Position numbers and translations under genes: made by a program. DNA of 64,000 bases from Lepus europaeus. Lineage: Eukaryota; Chordata; Mammalia; Lagomorpha; Leporidae. Shown piece by piece: positions 24,949-34,851 of the stretch; the stretch's first letter is position 1, and each line of letters starts with the position of its first letter. Below the pieces are notes generated by a model that was given only the letters and a program-made list of their open reading frames with translations, did no database searches and had not been told where the DNA came from. The DNA lies in NCBI RefSeq assembly GCF_033115175.1, contig NC_084836.1, positions 71,409,297 through 71,473,296 of the forward strand. Direction: 5' to 3'.

Positions 24949-27900
24949 ACAGAGTGGACAGTGAGAGAGAGACAGAGAGAAAGGTCTTCCTTTGCTGTTG
25001 GTTCATCCTCCAATGGACGCCGCGACTGGTGCGCTGTGGCCAGCGCACCGCGCTGATCCGAAGGCAGGAGCCAGGTGCTTCTCCTGGTCTCCCATGCGGG
25101 TGCAGGGCCCAAGCACTTGGGCCATCCTCCACTGCATTCCCGGGCCATAGCAGAGAGCTGGCCTGGAAGAGGGGCAACCGGGACAGAATCTGGCGCCCTG
25201 ACCAGGACTAGAACCTGGTGTGCCAGCGCCGCAAGGCGGAGGATTAGCCTGTTGAGCCATGGCGCCGGCCACTGGGGGCATATTTTGAAAAGTCACCAAA
25301 TCATAAGTATATAGCAGCAATTTTATTTATTTTTTAGTTCCATTTTATTTGAAAGGCAGAAAAAGAGACCAAGACTGAGAAAAATCTTCCATCCAGTGGT
25401 TCACTCCCCTAATGCATGCAACAGCCTGGGCTATGGCAGGCCAAAGTTGGAGTCCAGAACTCAAAATCTTGATCTCCCTTATGGGTGGATAGGAACTCAA
25501 GTACTTGAACCATCATTTGCTACCTCCCAGGATACACATTAGTAGGAAGCTACAATTGGAAGTAGAGCCAGAACTTGATCCCAGGCAGTTTAATGTGTGA
25601 TGCAGGCAATCCAAAGTGTTGTCTTAATTGCTGTCATGGCAGTTTTAAGGAAGTCTTGGGAGTGGATGAACATATTTTAAATCCAGGATTGATTAAAGCC
25701 TATTTAGAAGATTGTAGGGAGTTTATGGTAATTTATTTCTGTGATTGACATTTCCTTGGAAGGACTTTTCTCATTCTGACTTAATAATAACAGTTACAAT
25801 TGAATGAAACCCAGTTCTTTTCTTTAGTTTAAATAGTCGTATCAAGAATATCTGGTGTGCCAGCGCCGCAGCTCACTAGGCTAATCCTCCGCCTGCGGTG
25901 CTGGCACCCCGGGTTCTAGTCCCGGTTGGGGCGCTGGATTCTGTCCCGGTTGCTCCTCTTCCAGGCCAGCTCTCTGCTATGGCCTGGGAAGGCAGTGGAG
26001 GATGGCCCAAGTCCTCGAGTCTTGCACCCGCACGGGAGACCAGGAGGAAGCACCTGGCTCCTGGCTGTGGATTAGCGTGGCGCGCCAGCCGCAGCGCATC
26101 GGCCGTAGCGGCCATTTGGGGGGTAAACCAACAGAAGGAAGACCTTTCTCTCTGTCTCTCTTTTCTCTCTCACTGTCTAACTCTGTCAAAAAAATAAAAT
26201 AAATAAATAATAGTTGGTGCTTGCTTTGGCAGCACGTATAATAAAATTGGAATGATACAGAGGAGATTAGCATTGCCCTTGCAGAAGCATGACAGACAAA
26301 GTCATGAAGCATTCCTTATTTTTGCATGGAGCCCCGACCCTCATGAGGCTTGAGTACTGAGTGCAGAGTGCAACTCAGGTGGCATTGGTTTCTGTTCAGC
26401 ACAAGAGGCTGTCCCCACAGGGTGTTTGGCCCAAAGACCGGTGGCCGTCACCATTCGAGATTCTGAAACCCTAATGACTTCAGTATTTGGTATTAGAACA
26501 TGTTCACCTGGTATGTCAGGCCATTTGTGATGGAGCCAGCAGATATATTTGGCCACCTTGACACACTGGTATTGTTTCTTAAGCTGCCCAACAAGAGTAT
26601 TTTCTGCACTTTTAATAAATTTTCTTTATTTTTTTTAAGCCTGTAGTCTTTTTTTTTTTTTTTTTAAAGAGATTTAGAGATTTATTTATTTTATTTGAAA
26701 AGTAGAGTTACAAAGAGGCAGAGGTGCCCGGAGGGAGGGAAAGAGGGAGGAAGGAAGAGAGGGAGAGAGAGATGTCTTCCATCCTCTGGTTCACTCCTCA
26801 GATGGACACAATGGCTAGAGTTAAACTGATCTAAAGCCAGAAGCCTGGAGCTTCTTCTGGGTCTCCCATGTGGGTGCAGGGGCCCAAGGATTTGGGCCAT
26901 CTTCCACTGCTTTCCCAGGCCATAGCAGAGAGCTGGATTGGAAGTGGAACAGCTGGGACTCCAACTGGTGCCCATATGGGATGCCAGCAATGCAGGCAGC
27001 AACTTTACCTGCTAGGCCACAGCACCAGCTCCTAAATTTTCTTTTATTAAAAAAAAAAAAAAAAAGGCCGGCGCCGTGGCTCAACAGGCTAATCCTCCGC
27101 CTTGCGGTGCCGGCACACCAGGTTCTAGTCCCGGTCGGGGCACCGATCCTGTCCCGGTTGCCCCTCTTCCAGGCCAGCTCTCTGCTGTGGCCAGGGAGTG
27201 CAGTGGAGGATGGCCCAAGTGTTTGGGCTCTGCACCCCATGGGAGACCAGGAGAAGCACCTGGCTCTTGCCATCGGAACAGCGCGGTGCGCCGGCCGCAG
27301 CGCGCTACCGCGGCGGCCATTGGAGGGTGAACCAATGGCAAAAGGAAGACCTTTCTCTCTGTCTCTCTCTCACTGTCCACTCTGCCTGTCAAAAATTAAA
27401 AAAAAAAAAAAAAGAAAGAAAAAAAAAATCTGGATACCACTGTGCTCCCAAATTCTTTTTTTTTTTTTAATTTTTTTAATTTTAATTTTATTTTTATTTT
27501 TTTGACAGGCAGAGTGGACAGTGAGAAAGAGAGAGAGAGAAAGGTCTTCCTTTTGCCATTGGTTCACCCTCCAATGGCCGCCGCGGCTGGCATGCTGCGG
27601 CGGTGCACCGCGCTGATCCGAAGGCAGGAGCCAGGTGCTTCTCCTGGTCTCCCATGGGGTGCAGGGCCCAAGCACTTGGGCCATCCTTCACTGCACTCCC
27701 TGGCCATAGCAGAGAGCTGGCCTGGAAGAGGGGCAGCCGGGACAGAATCCAGCGCCCCGACCGGGACTAGAACCTGGTGTGCCAGTGCCGCAAGGCGGAG
27801 GATTAGCCTGTTGAGCCGCAGTGCCAGCCTCCAAATTCTTTATTTGAAAGTATTAAGATGTTTACATTCAGCTGGGTAGGGTTAAACAAAGATGGGTATA

Positions 27901-30900
27901 TATATGTATTTTTTATTTATTTTTATTTTTATTTTATTTTATTTTTTTATTTTTGACAGGCAGAGTGGACAGTGAGAGAGAGACAGAGAGAAAGGTCTTC
28001 CTTTTAGCCGTTGGTTCACCCTCCAATGGCCGCCGTGGTAGCGCGCTGCGGCCGGCGCACCGCGCTGTTCCGATGGCAGGAGCCAGGTGCTTCTCCTGGT
28101 CTCCCATGGGGTGCAGAGCCCAAGCACTTGGGCCATCCTCCACTGCACTCCCTGGCCACAGCAGAGAGCTGGCCTGGAAGAGGGGCAACCGGGACAGGAT
28201 CGGTGCCCCGACCGGGACTAGAACCCGGTGTGCCGGCGCCGCAAGGCGGAGGATTAGCCTGTTGAGCCACGGCGCCGGCCTATATATGTATTTTTAATTT
28301 TATTTATTTTTTTGCCAGGCAGAGTTAGACAGTGAGAGAGAGAGACAGAGACTTATAGACAGTGAGAGAGAGAGACAGAATTCTTTCTGTTGGTTCACTC
28401 CCCTAATAGCCGCTATGGCCGTCGCTATGAAGCCGGGACTCGGGTGCTTCCTCTCGGTCTCCAATGCGGGTGCAGGGACCCAAGCACTTGGACCATCCTC
28501 CACTGCCCTCCCGGGCCATAGCAGAGAGCTGGACTGGAAGAGGAGCAATCGGGACTAGAACCTGGGGTGCTGGCACTGCAGGCCCAGGATTAGCCAAGTG
28601 AGCCATGGCGCCAGTCCAAAGATGGTTATATTTTAATACTGAAAAGACTTATTTTCTAAGGAAGATAAAAATTTGCTTTATCATCCAGAGCAATTTATAT
28701 TTATGATTTGGGGATTAACTAACAGGCTACTCAGTTTAAGACTTTTATTTTGTCAGAAAAAGTCACTTTTCCCAAATATAAGGATCTTCTGGATTCTATC
28801 TTGCCTTCAGATCATCCTAGTTCATCCTTTACCTTGGTGCTTCGCAGTGAACTCTTGCATCTGAATCTCTGGGCTGTTAGTTCAAATTGCTCACATTCTT
28901 CTTCACTTAGTTGAACCTAATTTTAGGGAAGAGACTCAGGAACTGAATTTTAAGCAAGTACCCTTGAGACGTTGGGTATGGAGTAAGGCTTGAGTCCCTA
29001 GGTCTGGAAGCAGCATAATTAATATTAAAATTAAAAAATAAAAAATTATTCTGCGTCCTTTGGTGGAGTGTAAACATCAGGTGGTTGGGGGTCTTTATCT
29101 GCCTCATTTACCTCTGTATTCATAGTACCTTGCAAATATTTGTTGAGAATGAATGAAACTAATATTTTCTCTTTCCTCAATCCCCTTATTTATTTTTTTT
29201 TCAGCAAGCAAGGACTTAGCACAGACGTCTTACTTCATGGCAACTAACAGGTTTAAATTTTAATTTTTTCTATTTTTGGGATTGGTTTTTACTTGGGTTG
29301 GAATGGTCACCTTTTGAGGGATTTATAGAATGCAAATAAATTATTGGTATATAACTTATATTACCAAGCAACTTGCTTGTTCTCATCTCTGATTTCCTGT
29401 GTTATTTATGGTAACTAAAGATATTCACAGTAACTGTCAGGGCTAACAAGCTCAGTTTGATAACCTGACACAAGAAACTTTTGAAATATACCATGAATCC
29501 ACACTTGAGTGAGTGAGTGATCATTATTTATTTATTTATTTATTTTAAAAGATTTATTTATTTGAAGGCAGAGTTAACAGAGAGAGAGATATCTTCCATT
29601 GCTGGCTTATTTCCCAGATAGGCACAATGGCCAGGGCTGGACATACTGAATCCAGTAGCTTCTTCCGGGTCTCCCACATGGGTGCAGGGTCCCAAGGATA
29701 GTGCCATCTTCCACTGCTTTCCCAGGTATATTAATAAGGAGCTGGATTGGAAGTGGAACATCCAGGACTTGAACCAGTGCCCATATGGGATGCCTGTGTC
29801 ACAGGTGGTGGCTTTATCTGCTATGGCACATTGCCGACCCCATAGTGCTCATTATTTTAAATAGGACAGAACTGTAATTGATGAGAAGGATAACTTTTAT
29901 GGCACTTCATTTTGTATTTGATTTATGGATTATGCAAACCAAAAAGCTTATATTTACCTTGTTAGAAGCTTTTCCTTAGGAAAATACATGCTAAACATTG
30001 ACTTCTGGGCTTAGAAACCAGAAATTCATGTTTTTGTTTTAAATTTTTGTTTATTTTTCATTTTATTCGAAAGATATGGTTTACTCTTCAAATGCTTACA
30101 ATAATCAGGGCAGGGCCAGGCTGAAACCAGTAGCCTAGAGGTCAATCTGGGTCTTCCACATCGGTGGCAGGGACACAAGTACGTGAGTTACCCCATACTG
30201 CCTCACAGGGTGTGCATTAGTAGGAAGCTGATCTGGAAGTGATGTAGCCAGGACTCAAAATCAGGCACTTGAATATGGAATCTGTGTGTTCCAAACAGTG
30301 AGTTAACTGCTGCACCAAATGCCCACCCTTAGAAATCAGTGTTTCTAAAAATCTAGCCTTTTGGGGGTACCTGCTCAATGTATGAATTGAGTAATGTGTA
30401 GTCAAAACATTTAGGAATGTTACCTGAGGAGAGGGTTAATTAAAAATCATTACATTGAGTGCTAGTTCAGTGCACTGATAATTGGATAATTCTTGCCCTT
30501 CTGTGGGTTTCTTTAGTGTTTTTTTTTTTTTTTTTTTTAAATAGTGGAGAGTTTTAGCTTTGGGTTGAAAAATGAGAGCTCATGACACTCTCTTTTTCCT
30601 TCCCTCCGATGTCAGCCTGCATTTGACCACATTTAGCCTGCAGTACACACCTCCTGTGGTGGCCTGTGTCTGCATTCACCTGGCTTGCAAGTGGTCCAAC
30701 TGGGAGATCCCAGTCTCAACTGATGGGAAGCACTGGTGGGAGTATGTTGACGCCACTGTGACCCTGGAACTTTTAGATGGTAAGTTTTAGTAGAGTAAGG
30801 GACCTTGAAAAACATGTACTTTTTGCCTTCGCATATCTGGCCAAAGATGGCTTGATTTACATGAAAAGAGTGAGGTAGTTGAGGTTATTCTTGTTTTATT

Positions 30901-33900
30901 ATCTGTGTCTCTGAGTCTTTCTTGAATGTTCTATTTTATTCATAGAACTGACACACGAATTTCTACAGATTCTGGAGAAAACTCCCAGCAGGCTCAAACG
31001 TATTCGGAATTGGAGGGTAAGAAATTATTCTAGTCAGCTTGTGGGACAAAACTAGTTTCTTTTGACTGTAACAGTGAAAATACAGCAGAATTGGATGTGT
31101 ACTTTAGGTTTGGAATTTCCCCTTTAATGGTTGCGCAGTAATCATGACTTGAACTCCTCAGCTTGGACACTGGCCCCGAGGTCAGTGGCTGTGGGCAATA
31201 GTGGGATCTACTTTGCATTATGGAACTCCTGTTATGTGGTCATTTCTTCAGCAATGTTCATGGCATATTTTCTGTGTGGAAACACTTGTAAAAAACACCA
31301 TGGCTTCCTTGGAGAGCATTTATTGGCTTCTGGTAGAATCAAGTTATAGAATTATGGGCCAGCGCCACGGCTCAATAGGCTAATCCTCCACCTTACGGCG
31401 CTGGCACACTGGGTTCTAGTTCTGGTTGGGGCACCGGATTCTGTCCCGGTTGCCCCTCTTCCAGGCCAGCTCTCTGCTGTGGCCAGGGAGTGCAGTGGAG
31501 GATGGCCCAAGTGCTTGGGCCCTGCACTCGCATGGGAGACCAGTAAAAGCACCTGGCTCCTGCCTTTGGATCAGTGCGGTGTGCCTTTGGATCAGTGCGG
31601 TGTGCCAGCCATGGTGGCCATTGGAGGGTGAACCAATGGCAAAGGAAGACCTTTCTCTCTGTCTCTCTCTCTCACTGTCCACTCTGCCTGTCAAAAAAAA
31701 AAAAAAAAAAAAAAAAAGAATTATGTTAACACTGGACTTTGACATTACCTTTTTGTTTTTTTTTTTTTTTAAATTTTTTTTTAAAGATTTATTTATTTAT
31801 TTATTTGAAAGGCAGAATTTAGAGAGGGAGGAAGTGACAGAGGTCTTCCATCTGCTGGTTCACTCTCCAAGAGGCCACAATAGCCAGAGCTGGGTCAATC
31901 TAAAGCCAGGAGCCAGGAGATTCTTCTTGGTCTCAGAGTGGGTTCAGGGCTGAAGGACTTGGGCCCATCTTCCACTGGTTTCCCAGGTGCATTGACAGGG
32001 GGCTGGATCTGAAATGGAGTGGTGGGGACTCTAACCAGCGCCCATGTGAGATGCTGGCATTGCAGGTAGCAGCTTTACCCACTGCCACAGTGCTGGCCCT
32101 GACATTACCTATTTAAAAAAAAAAATTTATTTATTTATTTTTTGTTTTGTTTTGTTTATTTGAAAGACAGGCAGAGGCAGAATGAGAGAGAGTTCTTCCA
32201 ACTCTTGGTTTACTCCCCAAATGGCCACAACATCTGGAGCTGTGTTGATCCAAAGCCAGGAGCCAGGAGGTTCTTCCGGGTCTCCTATACAGATACAGGG
32301 GCCCAACTACTTGAGCCATCTTCTGCTGCTTTCCCAGGCCATAGCAGAGAGCTGGATCGGAAGTGGAGCAGCCAGGACTTGTACCGGTGCCCATATGGGA
32401 TGTCGACACTGCAGACAGCAGCTTTACCTGCTATGCTGCAGCACCGGCTCCTGACATTACCTATTTTTAAAATGATTTTTAGAATTTTTAAATTTTTTTT
32501 TACTTTCGAGAGGCAGAGACAGAGACAAAGAGAGAGAGTAAACTCCCATCTGTTCACTCCCCAAATGCCTGTAACAATTTTGTTTGAGGGTGGCCTGAGG
32601 CCAAAGCCAGAAGCTGGGAACTAGATCTCCCATGTGAGTGGCAGGAACCCAGTAACTTGAGCCATCGCTGCTGCCCTCTGGGATCTGCAGTGGCTGGAAG
32701 TTGAAATCAGGAGCTAGAGCCAGGTATCCAACCTCAAGTATTCTAATATGGAACTAGGGTATCTTAAAAATCTACCTGACAGTGGAAAAAAAAAAAATGA
32801 TCTCATTATTCATAAATAAGACTTTGAGGTTCAATTTTAACTTTTAATTTTTTTTTTTTTTTTTTTGATAGGCATAGTGGACAGTGAGAGAGAGAGAGAC
32901 AGAGAAAGGTCTTCCTTTTTGCCGTTGGTTCACCCTCCAATGGCTGCTGTGGTTGGCGTGCTGCGGCCAGCGCACCGCGCTGATCCGATGGCAGGAGCCA
33001 GGTGCTTCTCCTGGTCTCCCATGGGGTGCAGGGCCCAAGCACTTGGGCCATCCTCCACTGCATTCCCTGGCCACAGCAGAGAGCTGGCCTGGAAGAGGGG
33101 CAACCGGGACAGGATCAGTGCCCCGACCGGGACTAGAACCCGGTGTGCCGGCGCCGCAAGGTGGAGAATTAGCCTGTTGAGCCGCGACGCCAGCCTTAAC
33201 TTTTAATTTTTTAAAAAGATTTATTTATTTGAAAGGTAGAGTTATAGAGAGAATGAGAGAGATATATAGAGAGATCTTCTATCTGCTGGTTCACTCTCCA
33301 AATGGCTGCACTGGCTGGGGTTGGCCAGACCAAAGCCAGGAGCCAGGAGCTTCTTCCTGTTCTCTGATGTGGGTACAGGGGCCCAAGGACTTGGGCCATT
33401 GTCTGCTGCTTTCTCAGTGCATTATCAGGGAGCTGGATTGGAAATGGAGCAGCTGGGACCTGAACTAGTGTCCATATGGGATGCCGGCACTGCAGGTGGG
33501 GCTTAAGCTGTTACACCACAATAATGCCAGCTCCTGAGGTACAATTTTAAATTGCAATTTATGTAAAAAGAAAATTTTAGGAAGTAGGCACCCAGCCTTA
33601 TAGTTAAAATGCCTTGTCACACATCATTTGATACTCAGCTTCTGACTCCAGCTTTTTGCTCCTATTTAGATGGTTTTCCTGCCTCCCAACTCTTTCTGCT
33701 TTTCAAATAAAAGAATAATAAACAATGAAAAATATTTACCTCATATCTCATATATTCAGGGCAGTAAGTTAATTTCATTCTTCTCAATTCAGTGAGTTTT
33801 CTTAGAAGCAGGCTTGAGAGCACATGGTTGATCTCTTATTTTTATACAAAATCTCATGAAAACTTATAGAATTTTTTGGTGGACCAAATACAGCAGTATT

Positions 33901-34803
33901 GTGGTGCAGTGAGTTAAAACCCTGGCCTGCAGTGCTGGCAACCCATGTAGGTGCCAGTTCAAGTCCCTGCTGCTCCACTTCTGATCCAACTCCTTGCTAA
34001 TGTGCTTGGGAAAGCAGCGGAAGATGGCCCAAGTCCTTGGGCTCCTGCACCCATGTGGGAGACCCAGAAGAAGCTCTTGGCTCCTGGCTTCGGATTGACT
34101 CAGCTCTGCCTGTTGTGCTGTTTAGACCAAGGAAACATTAAATTGGAAAAAGAAACAAACAAAAAAAAGCTATAGAGGGCCAGTGCTGTGGCTTAGCTGG
34201 TTAAGCTGCCACCTGCAGTGCTGGCATTGGATATGGGCACTGGTTCAAGTCCTGGCTGTGCTTCAGATCTGCTTTTTTTTTTTTTAATTTTTATTTTTTT
34301 TTATTTTTGACAGGCAGAGTGGACAGTGAGAGAGAGAGATAGAAAGGTCTTCCTTTTTGCTGTTGGTTCACCCTCTAATGGCCGCCGCGGTAGACGTGCT
34401 GCGGCCGGCGCACCGCGCTGATCCAATGGCAGGAGCCAGGTGCTTCTCCTGGTCTCCCATGGGGTGCAGGGCCCAAGCACTTGGGCCATCCTCCACTGCA
34501 CTCCCTGGCCATAGCAGAGAGCTGGCCTGGAAGAGGAGCAACCAGGACAGGATCGGTGCCCCGACCGGGACTAGAACCCGGTGTGCCGGCGCCACAAGGC
34601 AGAGGATTAGCCTATTGAGCCGCGGCGCCGGCCCAGATCTGCTTCTAATCTCGCTCCCTCTCAATGGCCTGAGAAAGCAGTGGAAGATGTCTCAGGTCCT
34701 TGGGTCCCTGTACCCATGTTGGGAGACCTGGAAGAAGCTCCTGGCTTCTGCCTGGGCCAACCCCAGTCGTTATGGCCATTTAGGGAGTGAATCAGCAGAT
34801 GGA

Positions 34804-34851
<48 letters not shown>

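Noticed and set aside
24842-28297. Many 60-150 aa open frames with shared words such as [30 protein letters not shown]
   Set aside because: They are the C SINE read in different frames and on both strands; they recur at every young copy and have no conserved protein match.
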